A DNA stretch of 64,000 nt from Saccharospirillum sp043196875 (GTDB lineage Bacteria > Pseudomonadota > Gammaproteobacteria > Pseudomonadales > Natronospirillaceae): the NCBI RefSeq assembly GCF_043196875.1, contig NZ_JBEBMX010000002.1, positions 1 through 64,000 on the forward strand, read 5' to 3'. Both the position numbers and the translations under genes were made by a program. Shown in pieces: positions 17,824 through 26,989 of the stretch. The first letter of the stretch is position 1. Every line of letters begins with the position of its first letter. Under the pieces are notes generated by a model that saw only the letters and a list, made by a program, of their open reading frames with translations, did not search any database and was not told where the DNA came from.

Positions 17824-17863
17824 AAGAATAACCCCAAACAACGACAATTAAGGGGATAACAAG

Positions 17864-19003
17864 ATGTCCATTTCACCACGCTTGCGCCTGGCCATGATTG
17901 GCGGCGGGCCGGGGTCGATGATCGGTGCGGTGCACCGTTTCGCCACCCGGCTCGATGATCGCTATGAACTGGTGGCCGGCGTATTCAGTACCAACGCCGA
18001 CTCCAACCGGGCCACTGCCGCGCAATTGCAGCTGGCCAGTGAGCGTTGCTACGACGATTACCAAAGCTTGATTAAAGCCGAGGCCGGGCGCGATGACGGC
18101 GCTCGGGTCGTCGCTATTACCACGCCCAATCATTCGCATTACGCCATTGCCAGCGCCTGTATTGACGCCGGTCTGGATGTAGTATGTGAAAAGCCGATGA
18201 CGGTGACGCTGGCCGAAGCGGAAGATCTGCAACAGCGCTTACGCAACGCTCATACGCGGTTGGTTTTGATGCACAACTATTGCGGTTATCCGCTGGTGCA
18301 GCATGCCCGCGAACTGGTTCAAAACGGCGAGCTTGGACGCATTCGCAGCGTTCAGGTCGAGTACGTTCAGGATTGGCTCAGCCAGGTACCCGACGCCGAC
18401 AACAAACAGGCCGCCTGGCGTCTCGATCCAAAACGCGCCGGTGCCGCTGGCGCTTTGGGCGATATCGGCACGCACGCTTTTCAACTGGCGGGTTTTATTT
18501 CTGGTTTGAAACTGGCCGCGGTCAGCGCCGATTTGTCCGCGATGGTCGAGGGGCGGGTATTGGACGATAACGTTCATGCGCTGCTGCGTTTTGAAGGTGG
18601 TGCCAAAGGCATGTTGTGGGCCAGCCAGACCTCGCCCGGTTTTGAAAATGCGTTACGCATTCGAGTGATTGGAGCAAAGGCGTCGCTCGCCTGGGCCCAG
18701 GAAAACCCCAACGAGCTTTGGTTCGCGCCGCTCAACAAACCGCAACAACGGTTAACCCGTCGTGCTGATTGGATAGGTACAGAACCGGCGCGTGGTATCC
18801 GCATTCCGCCGGGCCATCCGGAAGGTTATCTGGAAGGGTTCGCCAATCTGTATCAGGCATTGGCCGATGGTGTTCCCGGCCAGTCCGACGGTGGCTGGTT
18901 GCCCGATGTTCAAACTGGCGTCGATGGCTTGCGTTTTATCACCGCCACCTTGCAATCGAGCCAGGCTGATGGCGCCTGGACGGCGGTCGGAGGTGAGTCA
19001 TGA
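17864..19003 (+). CDS. Gfo/Idh/MocA-family oxidoreductase
   Basis: A 379-residue NAD(P)-dependent sugar dehydrogenase. The N-terminal Rossmann fold begins MIGGGPGSMIGAVHR (11-25); the family motif EKP is at 109-111 with K110 the expected catalytic lysine; D200 and H204 in GDIGTHAFQLAG are the conserved catalytic pair. Such enzymes oxidise a ring hydroxyl of sugars or inositols. It lies 40 bases after the TIM-barrel gene and overlaps the ABC ATPase gene by four bases, so catabolism and uptake are made together. The exact sugar is undetermined. Confidence 0.87.
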   Translation: MSISPRLRLAMIGGGPGSMIGAVHRFATRLDDRYELVAGVFSTNADSNRATAAQLQLASERCYDDYQSLIKAEAGRDDGARVVAITTPNHSHYAIASACIDAGLDVVCEKPMTVTLAEAEDLQQRLRNAHTRLVLMHNYCGYPLVQHARELVQNGELGRIRSVQVEYVQDWLSQVPDADNKQAAWRLDPKRAGAAGALGDIGTHAFQLAGFISGLKLAAVSADLSAMVEGRVLDDNVHALLRFEGGAKGMLWASQTSPGFENALRIRVIGAKASLAWAQENPNELWFAPLNKPQQRLTRRADWIGTEPARGIRIPPGHPEGYLEGFANLYQALADGVPGQSDGGWLPDVQTGVDGLRFITATLQSSQADGAWTAVGGES

Positions 19004-20511
19004 AAGACGCTCCCATTCGCTTGCATGGCCTGGGCAAACGCTTCGGTGCGGTTACGGTTTTGCGCGATATCAGCCTCGATATTCACCCCGGTGAAGTGCT
19101 CGGCATTCTCGGTGAAAACGGCGCTGGTAAAAGCACGCTGCTGAAACTGATCAGTGGCGTTTATCAGCCGACCTTTGGTCAGTTGGAAATCGATGGTCGT
19201 CGTTACGACCGCCTCGATCCGATTCGTGCGCGCCAGTTGGGCATTGCCATGATTCCGCAGGAATTTAATCTGGTGCCGACGCTGAGCGTTTACGAAAACG
19301 TCTATCTCGGTCAGGAATTGCGTCGCAAAGGTTGGCTGGATCACAAACAGATGCGTGCCGAAACGGCGCGTGTATTGGCGTCGCTTGATTGCGATCTGGA
19401 TCCGCGCGCGCCGATTTCCGCCTTAAGCGTGGCCGAAAAACAGATGGTCGAGGTGGCGCGCGTGCTGGTAAACGATGCCCGCCTGGTGATTCTCGATGAA
19501 CCGACTACGGTGCTCACCGATCGTGAAGTCGAGGTGCTGTTTAATGTCGTCCGGGCGTTGCAAAAACGCGGCGTCGCGGTGCTGTTTATTTCGCACAAAT
19601 TGAAAGAAGTTAAAAACCTCTGTCAGCGCTTACTGATTTTGCGTGACGGCTCTCCGGTTGAGCTGTGCGACACCGCCGATCTGGATGAAGAAGCCATGGC
19701 GCGCAAGATGGTCGGCCGTGAGTTGTCGCAGGTCTACCCCGATAAAGGCCAGCCTCAGAATGAAGTGGCATTAAGCGTTACCGGACTCAGTGTGGCCGGT
19801 CAGGTCGATGAAGTCAGCTTCGAATTGCATCGCGGCGAAATTCTGGGTTTGTCCGGTCTGGTGGGCTCCGGGCGTACGGAAATTGCCGAAGCCATTATGG
19901 GTTTGCGCAACCGCTCGGCCGGAGACATTCGCATCGATGGCAGCGCTTGCGATATTCGTTCACCCAGCGATGCGCATCAGCAAGGTCTGGCTTATCTGTC
20001 GGAAGATCGACAAGGCCGTGGCCTGGTGATGAATTTTAATCTGATCGAAAACATGACTTTGCTCAGTTTAAAACGTTATGTGAAAGGTTTGATTTCGCAT
20101 CGTCGTGAACGCGAACGTGCTGAACATTATCAGCAGACGTTTAACATTCGTGCCGCCAGTTTGAATTCGCCGGTTGGCCAATTGAGCGGCGGTAATCAAC
20201 AGAAAGTTTATCTGGCTAAGTTGCTCGATATCGAACCGAAAATTCTGCTGCTCGATGAACCCACGCGCGGTATCGATGTCGGTACCAAGCGGGAAATTTA
20301 TCGACTGATTCGCCAACTGGCCGACGAAGGTCGCGCCATTTTGGTGATCTCCTCCGAACTCGAAGAAATCATCGGTCTGTGTGATCGCGTGCTGGTGGTG
20401 CGTGAAGGTCGCATTGCCGCCGAACTTGCCGATGAACAAATTAACGAAGAAGACATCATGCTGTACGCCGCCGGTGCCCGCGCGCGTACACCAGCCGGAG
20501 TACATTCATGA
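19000..20511 (+). CDS. Sugar ABC transporter, duplicated ATP-binding protein (RbsA-like)
   Basis: A 503-residue ATPase with two nucleotide-binding domains. The first has GENGAGKST at about residue 39, LSVAEKQMVEVARVL and LVILDEPTTVL. The second has the degenerate loop GLVGSGRTE, an intact LSGGNQQKVYLAKLL signature and LLLDEPTRGIDVG. This pattern marks the CUT2 (ribose/galactose/xylose) class. It energises import through the permease encoded next. Coupled by four-base overlaps on both sides. Confidence 0.9.
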   Translation: MKDAPIRLHGLGKRFGAVTVLRDISLDIHPGEVLGILGENGAGKSTLLKLISGVYQPTFGQLEIDGRRYDRLDPIRARQLGIAMIPQEFNLVPTLSVYENVYLGQELRRKGWLDHKQMRAETARVLASLDCDLDPRAPISALSVAEKQMVEVARVLVNDARLVILDEPTTVLTDREVEVLFNVVRALQKRGVAVLFISHKLKEVKNLCQRLLILRDGSPVELCDTADLDEEAMARKMVGRELSQVYPDKGQPQNEVALSVTGLSVAGQVDEVSFELHRGEILGLSGLVGSGRTEIAEAIMGLRNRSAGDIRIDGSACDIRSPSDAHQQGLAYLSEDRQGRGLVMNFNLIENMTLLSLKRYVKGLISHRRERERAEHYQQTFNIRAASLNSPVGQLSGGNQQKVYLAKLLDIEPKILLLDEPTRGIDVGTKREIYRLIRQLADEGRAILVISSELEEIIGLCDRVLVVREGRIAAELADEQINEEDIMLYAAGARARTPAGVHS

Positions 20512-21494
20512 CTGCCACTCAAACTCTCAGCCAACGTCTGGTTTCAGCGCTGCGACGACTGCCGTTGGACCTGACCATTGTCGCGCCTTTACTGGCGTTG
20601 ATTGTTCTTTTGGTCGCGTCGTCGCTGGCCAGCGAATATTTTCTGAATACCCGCAACCTGACCAATATTCTGCGCCAGGTTTCCTACACCGGCATCATCG
20701 CTATTGGTGTCACCTTTGTGATTATTGGCGGTGGTATCGATCTGTCGGTCGGCTCGATGGTGGCGCTGGTCGGGGTGTTGTTGCTGTTCGTTTTAAACGC
20801 CGTGGGCGATCCGGTATTGGCGGTGATGGTCGGCATGAGTGCCGCCCTGGTCGTCGGCGCGCTGTTTGGTCTGGTCAATGGTTTGTTGGTCACGCGCGGA
20901 CGCATCGCTGCCTTTATTGCCACCCTGGCAACGATGTCGATTTATCGCTCCCTGGCGCTGTATTTAACCGACGCCGGTGAAGTGGTGTCGAACAATGCGA
21001 TTTTCCCAGACATCGGTGGTGGTTATTGGCTCGGTATTCCGATTCCGGTCTGGGCGTTTTTTGCGCTGGCGCTGGTCGGTCATGTGTTGCTGTTTCATAC
21101 GCCTTATGGCCGCCATTTGTGCGCGGTGGGTTCCAATGAACAGGTGGCGCGTTATTCCGGTATCCGGGTGCGCACCGTGGTGTTGCTGAGCTTTGTCATC
21201 GCCGGTGTCTGTGTTGGTCTGGCCGCCATCATGCTCAGCTCGCGCTTGAACTCGATCAGTCCGTCCGATGCCGGTGTGCTTTATGAATTGGACGCCATCG
21301 CCGCTGTGGTGATCGGTGGCACCAGTCTGGCCGGTGGACGCGGCAGCATCTGGGGCACCGTTATCGGTGCGCTGATTCTCGGCATCATCAACAACATGCT
21401 CAATCTGTTGGGTGTGTCTCCCTATTTGCAGGGTTTGGTGAAAGGGGCGGTCATCCTGATCGCTGTATTAATGCAATACAAACGCAGTCAGTAA
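20508..21494 (+). CDS. Sugar ABC transporter permease (RbsC-like)
   Basis: A 328-residue inner-membrane permease of the BPD_transp_2 family, with GGGIDLSVGSMVALVGVL, RGRIAAFIATLATMSIYRS and GGTSLAGGRGSIWGTVIGA. Only one permease gene is present in this operon, so the channel should be a homodimer, unlike the RhaP/RhaQ pair. Followed by a 98-base spacer with two hairpins before the binding-protein gene. Confidence 0.9.
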   Translation: MTATQTLSQRLVSALRRLPLDLTIVAPLLALIVLLVASSLASEYFLNTRNLTNILRQVSYTGIIAIGVTFVIIGGGIDLSVGSMVALVGVLLLFVLNAVGDPVLAVMVGMSAALVVGALFGLVNGLLVTRGRIAAFIATLATMSIYRSLALYLTDAGEVVSNNAIFPDIGGGYWLGIPIPVWAFFALALVGHVLLFHTPYGRHLCAVGSNEQVARYSGIRVRTVVLLSFVIAGVCVGLAAIMLSSRLNSISPSDAGVLYELDAIAAVVIGGTSLAGGRGSIWGTVIGALILGIINNMLNLLGVSPYLQGLVKGAVILIAVLMQYKRSQ

Positions 21495-21508
21495 TTTTTC
21501 AGCAAAAA

Positions 21509-21557
21509 GGCGTCGAAATAATTTCGGCGTCGGACCGGCGCCTCGCGCAAGTGAGGC
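21509..21557 (+). other. Two hairpins upstream of the binding-protein gene
   Basis: First: GGCGTCGAAAT (21509-21519) against ATTTCGGCGTC (21521-21531), with G-U pairs and a small apical loop. Second: GCCTCGC (21540-21546), tetraloop GCAA, GTGAGGC (21551-21557) with one G-U pair. No U-tract follows. They separate the permease from the binding-protein gene and may mark a processing or stabilising site. Confidence 0.55.
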
Positions 21558-21592
21558 GAATAACAACAACAAGCGAACGACAGGAAATAACC

Positions 21593-22564
21593 ATGAAACT
21601 ACAAAAATGGCTCAAGCAGCTGGCGGTGTTAGCCGCTTTTTCTACCGTGCCGTTCCTCGCGCTCGGCGAAGACGATTATCACATCGGTGTCAGCGTACCT
21701 TCAGCTGACCACGGCTGGACCGCCGGTCTGCTGTGGTGGGCAAACAAGGCTGCCGACGAACTGAGTGAAAAATATCCCAACGTGACATTCACTGTGCTGG
21801 CGGCCAATTCCGGCACGGCTCAGGTCGGTGATGTGGAAGACTTGATGGTGCGCCAGATCGATGCGCTGGTCATTCTGCCGACCAACCCGGCAACCTTGCA
21901 GCAGGTCATTGCCGAGGCGTATCACGATGGCATTTACACCGTGGTGGTCGACCGCGAACTGGAAGAGCCGACGCAGGATGTTTTCCTCGCCGGTGATAAC
22001 CCGGGCATGGGTGAAGAAGCCGCCAAATACATGGCCGATGCTTTGGATGAAGAAGGTCAGATCGTGATCATCGAAGGTCCGTCCATTCCCATTAACGCTC
22101 AGCGCGTTAACGCCTTCCGTGACGAATTGTCACGCCACCCGGATATGGAAATTCTCGATTCACAGTCCGGCGAATGGAACCCGCAAACTTCCTTGAATGT
22201 GATGGAAGATATGCTGGCGCGTTACCCGCACATCGATGGTGTCTGGGCCGGTGATGACGATGCTCTGAAAGGTGTTTATCAGGCCATCCGTGAAGCCGGC
22301 CGCGACGACATTCGCGTGCTGGTAGGCGGCGGCGGTTCCAAAGATGTGATCGGTATGATTCGTGAAGGCGACTACATTGTTTCCGGCACGGTTACTTATC
22401 CGCCAAACATGATCGCTTCCGGTATGGCGGTTGCTCTGAATGGTTTGATGGGTCAGCACCTGGGTGATATGTACCACGGTGTGCCGTCGCGCCTGATCCT
22501 CGCAGCCGATTTGATTACCGTCGATAACGCCGATGAATTCTACGAGCCCGACGCGGCATACTGA
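21593..22564 (+). CDS. Sugar ABC transporter, periplasmic binding protein (RbsB-like)
   Basis: A 323-residue exported sugar-binding protein. The signal peptide is MKLQKWLKQLAVLAAFSTVPFLALG, followed by DYHIGVSVPSADHGWTAGLL, the standard first strand and sugar contact region of the ribose-binding family. The start is the ATG at 21593 with AGGAAA upstream; a longer reading frame lacks a signal-peptide start. It is the last gene of the LacI-controlled operon and is followed by an intrinsic terminator. Ligand unknown. Confidence 0.9.
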   Translation: MKLQKWLKQLAVLAAFSTVPFLALGEDDYHIGVSVPSADHGWTAGLLWWANKAADELSEKYPNVTFTVLAANSGTAQVGDVEDLMVRQIDALVILPTNPATLQQVIAEAYHDGIYTVVVDRELEEPTQDVFLAGDNPGMGEEAAKYMADALDEEGQIVIIEGPSIPINAQRVNAFRDELSRHPDMEILDSQSGEWNPQTSLNVMEDMLARYPHIDGVWAGDDDALKGVYQAIREAGRDDIRVLVGGGGSKDVIGMIREGDYIVSGTVTYPPNMIASGMAVALNGLMGQHLGDMYHGVPSRLILAADLITVDNADEFYEPDAAY

Positions 22565-22590
22565 GTTCTGTTAACTGACTTTTCGTGCAC

Positions 22591-22617
22591 AAGCCCCGAC
22601 CTGGTCGGGGCTTTTTT
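22591..22617 (+). terminator. Intrinsic terminator ending the sugar operon
   Basis: AAGCCCCGA and TCGGGGCTT form a 9-bp GC-rich stem around CCTGG, followed by a run of six to seven T. It lies 27 bases after the binding-protein stop. Confidence 0.92.
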
Positions 22618-22621
22618 ATGC

Positions 22622-22670
22622 GCGCAACCAATGTTTATGGGCGCAACTAATGTTTATGGGCGCAACCAAT
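22622..22670 (+). repeat. 19-bp tandem repeat, about 2.6 copies
   Basis: Unit GCGCAACCAATGTTTATGG at 22622-22640, repeated at 22641-22659 with one C-to-T change, and an 11-base partial copy at 22660-22670. It lies between the terminator and the aldo/keto reductase gene. No known element was recognised. Confidence 0.85.
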
Positions 22671-22724
22671 GCAAAGTGACGCCCTGGTTGTTAGGGTCAT
22701 TGTCGGCCCCATCTGATTGGGTGT

Positions 22725-22760
22725 AGTTACTGAGGCATTAACAGTTACTGAGGCATTAAC
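22725..22760 (+). repeat. 18-bp perfect tandem duplication
   Basis: AGTTACTGAGGCATTAAC occurs twice back to back (22725-22742 and 22743-22760), ending immediately before the GAGGAG ribosome-binding site of the aldo/keto reductase gene. Confidence 0.88.
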
Positions 22761-22773
22761 GAGGAGCCAATCG

Positions 22774-23583
22774 ATGTCCTATTCAACCTTACCCATTCCC
22801 GGTATGGGGACTTTCCGACTCAAGGGTGATGAAGCCCGCAAAGCCATCGCCACCGCTTTGCAGCTGGGTTACCGTCATATCGATACCGCCACCATGTACG
22901 ACAACGAAACCGAGGTGGGCGAAGCCATCGCTGACAGTGGTCTGGTGCGGGAGGATTTGTTTTTGACCACCAAGGTCTGGCACACCGAGCTGGAGCCTGA
23001 AGCGCTGCACGCCAGCCTGGATGGCAGCTTGCAACGGCTGGGCACCAACCATGTCGATCTGTTGCTGATTCATTGGCCGTCACCGCAGCAAAGCGTGCCG
23101 ATGGCGGAGACGCTGAACGCCTTGAAAGCCGCGCGCGATAGCGGGAAGACGCGGCATATCGGGGTCTCCAATTTCACCATTGCGCAAATTGATCAGGCCA
23201 TCGAACTCCTCGGTGAAGGTGAATTGCTGACCAACCAGATTGAAGTCCATCCGTTTTTGCAGAACCATTCAATAGTCGATCATTGTCAGCAACGAGGCAT
23301 TACCGTAACCGGCTATATGCCGCTGGCGGAAGGCCGGGTTGTGGATGATCCGATACTGATTGATATCGCCAATGCGCATCAGTTGACGCCCGCCCAGGTC
23401 GCGCTTGCCTGGTTGCATCAGCGCAACATCGTGCCGATACCAGCATCGCGTAAAGCTGAGCATCTGCAAGCCAATCTGGATGCCATCTCCGTGGTGTTGA
23501 CGGATGCCCAGATGCAACGCATTGCGCAACTTGATCGCCAACAGCGCCTTGCCAACCCCGGTTTTGCGCCCAGATGGGACTGA
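22774..23583 (+). CDS. Aldo/keto reductase (2,5-diketo-gluconate reductase-like)
   Basis: A 269-residue NADPH-dependent reductase of the AKR superfamily, AKR5 type by length. It has GYRHIDTATMYDNE with catalytic Asp/Tyr, the KVWHTELEP lysine, DLLLIHWPSP, GVSNFTIAQI, and the C-terminal cofactor motif IVPIPASRKAEHLQAN. It reduces small aldehydes or keto-sugars in the cytoplasm. The start MSYSTLPIPGMG (ATG at 22774) has GAGGAG upstream; the longer frame runs through the tandem duplication and is unlikely to be translated. It is outside the sugar operon, after its terminator, so a link to that sugar is only possible. Confidence 0.87.
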   Translation: MSYSTLPIPGMGTFRLKGDEARKAIATALQLGYRHIDTATMYDNETEVGEAIADSGLVREDLFLTTKVWHTELEPEALHASLDGSLQRLGTNHVDLLLIHWPSPQQSVPMAETLNALKAARDSGKTRHIGVSNFTIAQIDQAIELLGEGELLTNQIEVHPFLQNHSIVDHCQQRGITVTGYMPLAEGRVVDDPILIDIANAHQLTPAQVALAWLHQRNIVPIPASRKAEHLQANLDAISVVLTDAQMQRIAQLDRQQRLANPGFAPRWD

Positions 23584-23808
23584 CAGTTGTTTGCCGGGCA
23601 AGAGCTCCAGCAGCGCGAACATAGCGTTCGCATGAACGTCGTTCAAACAATCTGCAGGCCAGTCGATACAGTCCTTTTCCGCTTGCCAGGAACTTGAAAA
23701 AAGTCGATGGCCGACTAGGTTTAGGGCGCGAAGAGGTGTCGCTGTACTTCGCCAACAACCGATGTGTCGTTTTTTGTAGAACGGTGAAGTGCAGCTTAGG
23801 AGGCATCC

Positions 23809-25374
23809 ATGCGCGACAACCAGCCTGTAACCCAGGAACGTTATGAATTTCCCGACGATCAGCGGCTGATTTCGTCGACCGATACCTCCGGAAACATTAA
23901 GCACTGCAACAACGCCTTTGTTGAAGTCAGTGGTTTTTCGCGCGATGAGTTGATTGATCAGCCGCACAACATTGTTCGCCATCCTGATATGCCCCCGGCC
24001 ATTTACGCCAACATGTGGTCCTACCTGAAAGCGGGCGAACCCTGGATGGGTGTCGTCAAGAACCGTCGTAAAAACGGGGATCATTATTGGGTTAACGCCT
24101 ACGTCACACCGATTCGCGATGGCAATACCGTCGTTGGCTTTGAATCGGTGCGAACCCGGCCGCAAGAAGATGATGTTAAGCGTGCTGAAGCCTTGTACAA
24201 ACGCATGCGCAAAGGCAAAAAGCCGGTCTCATTAATGCGTCGTGTACGTTTTGCTCTGGCTCAATATGGCTTTGGTGGCTTGGCTATGGTGGCGGTTCTG
24301 GCCACTTGGCTGTTGTTTGGTGAACATCTGGCTATCTTTATAGCGATAGCCGCTATGGTTGCTTTGCAGGTCGACGGCCGGATGCGTAACAGCCGTTTGG
24401 TGCAGCGGGTTTTGAACCGCATGGAAGATAACTTTCAGGATGCGACCGTCGCCTTGACCTATTCCGATTCCATGGGATCACTCAGTCAATTGGAGGTGGC
24501 CATTACCGCCATGATGGCGCGTCTGCGCACGGTGCTGACGCGTATCGATGATTCGGCAAAGGAGGTCCGCAAGCAGTCGGAAGAAGCACTGCGGCTGGCC
24601 GAGTCGTCGTCGGTGTCTATCGATGGATTGCAGGCAGAGACCAGCAATATTGCCGCGGCCATGAACCAGATGAGCACCAATATTCATGAAGTGTCCGGCA
24701 ATGTTCAGGACACGGCCAATCAAGCCGATGGTTCACGGCAGATCGCCGAAGAAGGCGCGCGGGAAGTGCAGTTGTCACGTGACGGTATTCGTACTCTGGC
24801 CAAGACAATGGACACCCTGGACTCAACCATTAAAGAGGTGGTGTCGCAGACAGAGGCCATCACCAACGCCACCGTTTTAATTCAGAACATTACCGAACAG
24901 ACTAACTTGTTGGCGTTGAACGCGGCCATCGAGGCTGCGCGTGCCGGTGAGCATGGTCGTGGCTTTTCGGTGGTGGCCGATGAAGTGCGCGCGCTGGCGT
25001 CTCGCACGGCACAAACCACCGAAGATATCCGCGATATCATGACGCAATTAAGCGAACGCACCAGTCGCGCAGAGCAGGTTTCTGAAGAAGGCCGGCAGGC
25101 CTCCGCAGAGGCAGTGTCGCGTATTGAAAACGCCGCTGAATCGCTGAGCAAAATTTCCGAAGTGGTCAAAGACATCAACAGCATGACGCACCAGATGGCC
25201 GCGTCAGTTGAAGAGCAATCTCAGGTTGCAGAGCACATCAACGAGCAGCTATCGCGGGTGACCGAGCTGGCCGGTGACAGTCAGGAAAAAGGTCAGCAGT
25301 CGAATAAAGGCGCGGTACGCATGAGCGAATTGGCCGATAATCTGCACGAGTTGGTGGAGCGTTTCGCGATCTGA
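23809..25374 (+). CDS. PAS-domain methyl-accepting chemotaxis protein (Aer-like)
   Basis: A 521-residue aerotaxis-type receptor. Residues about 20-125 are a PAS domain with the Aer-family features GFSRDELIDQPHNIVRHPDM and YWVNAYVTPI, likely binding FAD and sensing redox state or oxygen. A paired membrane anchor follows (about 155-195, no periplasmic domain), then the signalling coiled coil with EAARAGEHGRGFSVVADEVR and flanking methylation helices. The spacer 23584-23808 before it shows no gene and no clear promoter. RBS AGGAGG before the ATG. FAD binding is inferred from the family. Confidence 0.9.
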   Translation: MRDNQPVTQERYEFPDDQRLISSTDTSGNIKHCNNAFVEVSGFSRDELIDQPHNIVRHPDMPPAIYANMWSYLKAGEPWMGVVKNRRKNGDHYWVNAYVTPIRDGNTVVGFESVRTRPQEDDVKRAEALYKRMRKGKKPVSLMRRVRFALAQYGFGGLAMVAVLATWLLFGEHLAIFIAIAAMVALQVDGRMRNSRLVQRVLNRMEDNFQDATVALTYSDSMGSLSQLEVAITAMMARLRTVLTRIDDSAKEVRKQSEEALRLAESSSVSIDGLQAETSNIAAAMNQMSTNIHEVSGNVQDTANQADGSRQIAEEGAREVQLSRDGIRTLAKTMDTLDSTIKEVVSQTEAITNATVLIQNITEQTNLLALNAAIEAARAGEHGRGFSVVADEVRALASRTAQTTEDIRDIMTQLSERTSRAEQVSEEGRQASAEAVSRIENAAESLSKISEVVKDINSMTHQMAASVEEQSQVAEHINEQLSRVTELAGDSQEKGQQSNKGAVRMSELADNLHELVERFAI

Positions 25375-25381
25375 GACGGCG

Positions 25382-26989
25382 TCAGTCACGACGCCGTTGC
25401 AGCACCGGATAGGCCACCGCCGTCAGGTGTGAGCAGATACGCTGCAAGTCACGCAGCACATCAATAAATATCTGGGTGGACAGCAGGTTTTCCGAATGGT
25501 GGCCACCCAGTTCATCCAGATGGCTTTGTCGGGCCTGCAGAATGTCGCTGCGATACTGACGCTTCACATCCAACAGTTCCTGCGCGAGCTCAGCGCTGTC
25601 GCTGGTGAACACTGCCTGTGACAAACGGAACGCATCCACCAACTGATCGTGCAGATGATTGACCACCTTGGTCTGGTCTTCATCAAAGTGCACGCCTTCG
25701 CGAATTTTGTGGCGCGCCAGATGCATCAGACTTTCATCGATGATGTCGCCGATGTGCTCCAGGTTGGTCATAAAACTGATCAGTTCGCGGTGCTGTTGCT
25801 GCTGGCCGCTGTCTTCAATCGACAACACATAATTCAGTGCTTCGCGGTGCAGTGCATCGATGTCGTCATCCAGATCGGAAATCTGTTTCACCAGATCGCG
25901 ATCATCAAAAGCATCGAGCGCATTGTTCAGCATGCGATACACCAGCTCGGCAATGTGTAGCGCTTCGTTACGCGCGTTTGCCAACGCCCGACCGGGATTG
26001 CGGATGTCATCGATGGACAAATAAATCGGCCGATCCTGCTGCTGCGACAAGTCATTGTCGGCAGCATTGGAATTGCGTGCGGGCATAAACAGCGGCAGCA
26101 GCAAGGGCAGAATGGCGACCAGCAGCAAACCGTTGAGCAGGTTTAATCCGGAGTGCGCAATAACGATGCCCAGGGCGCGTTCGGGTAGCAGTTGCTGGAT
26201 TAAATCACCGCTGGAAATGATCGCCAGTAACCCCAGGGCCACGGCAACAAAACGGAAAATCAGATTACCCAGAACCACCTGACGGCCGGAGTCCTGCAAC
26301 GACCAACCGCTGACCAGAGCAGGCAGGGCGCCGCCAAGGTTGGCCCCGAGCAGGAGGTAAAAACCAGCATCCATGGTGATGGTGCCGTCCTGGACAAACT
26401 GCGCGATGATCAACACTGCGGCCAGGGTGGAATGGATCATCCAGGTGAACAGTCCCATCAGTGTGATGGCCAGCGCCACATCGCTTTCCACCTTGTTGCT
26501 GATCAGCAAAAACACATCACTGGAACGCAGCAAGTAGGTGACATCGCCGATCAGATTGAGCGACAGCAACACCAGACCCAGACCGATCAGAATGCGGCCG
26601 CTGTGTTTCCAGGCGCGTGAATAATCGAGTTTAAAACTGATGACGCCCATCAGAATGATCGGCAAGGCGAGCTTGTTCAGCTCCATGTTCAGCAGCACCG
26701 CCGCCAGGCTGGCACCGAATTCCGCGCCCAGCACCGTGCCCAAGGCGGCCATCAAGGTGAGCATGCCGGTGGCGCTGAAGGAGGCGACCATCAACACCAC
26801 GGCGGTGGAGGATTGCAGCATAAAAGCGGTCAGCGCGCCGGTGATAAACGCCTTGCCTCTGTTGCTGGTGGTGCGACGCAGCAGCCGCTCCAGGCGGTTG
26901 CCGAGCAGCCGGGCAAAGCCGGTCTGCACCATGCGAATGCCCCACAGCAGTAACGCTACCGCGCCGGCCAGTTCAATTAATACCATCAT
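25382..26989 (-). CDS. Na/Pi cotransporter family protein with PhoU-like domain
   Basis: A 535-residue inner-membrane protein of the NptA/YjbB (SLC34-like) family. The N-terminal half has the two inverted Na/Pi repeats, with the hallmark QSS in FMLQSSTAVVLMV and the second repeat around TWMIHSTLAAVLIIAQF. Residues about 330-535 form a cytoplasmic PhoU-like helical domain. E. coli YjbB exports phosphate when the cell has excess. It is the last gene of the ugp operon, its ATG overlapping the HAD stop codon, which fits a role in handling phosphate released from glycerol phosphates (inference). Direction of transport cannot be read from the sequence. Confidence 0.88.
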   Translation of the reverse strand: MMVLIELAGAVALLLWGIRMVQTGFARLLGNRLERLLRRTTSNRGKAFITGALTAFMLQSSTAVVLMVASFSATGMLTLMAALGTVLGAEFGASLAAVLLNMELNKLALPIILMGVISFKLDYSRAWKHSGRILIGLGLVLLSLNLIGDVTYLLRSSDVFLLISNKVESDVALAITLMGLFTWMIHSTLAAVLIIAQFVQDGTITMDAGFYLLLGANLGGALPALVSGWSLQDSGRQVVLGNLIFRFVAVALGLLAIISSGDLIQQLLPERALGIVIAHSGLNLLNGLLLVAILPLLLPLFMPARNSNAADNDLSQQQDRPIYLSIDDIRNPGRALANARNEALHIAELVYRMLNNALDAFDDRDLVKQISDLDDDIDALHREALNYVLSIEDSGQQQQHRELISFMTNLEHIGDIIDESLMHLARHKIREGVHFDEDQTKVVNHLHDQLVDAFRLSQAVFTSDSAELAQELLDVKRQYRSDILQARQSHLDELGGHHSENLLSTQIFIDVLRDLQRICSHLTAVAYPVLQRRRD

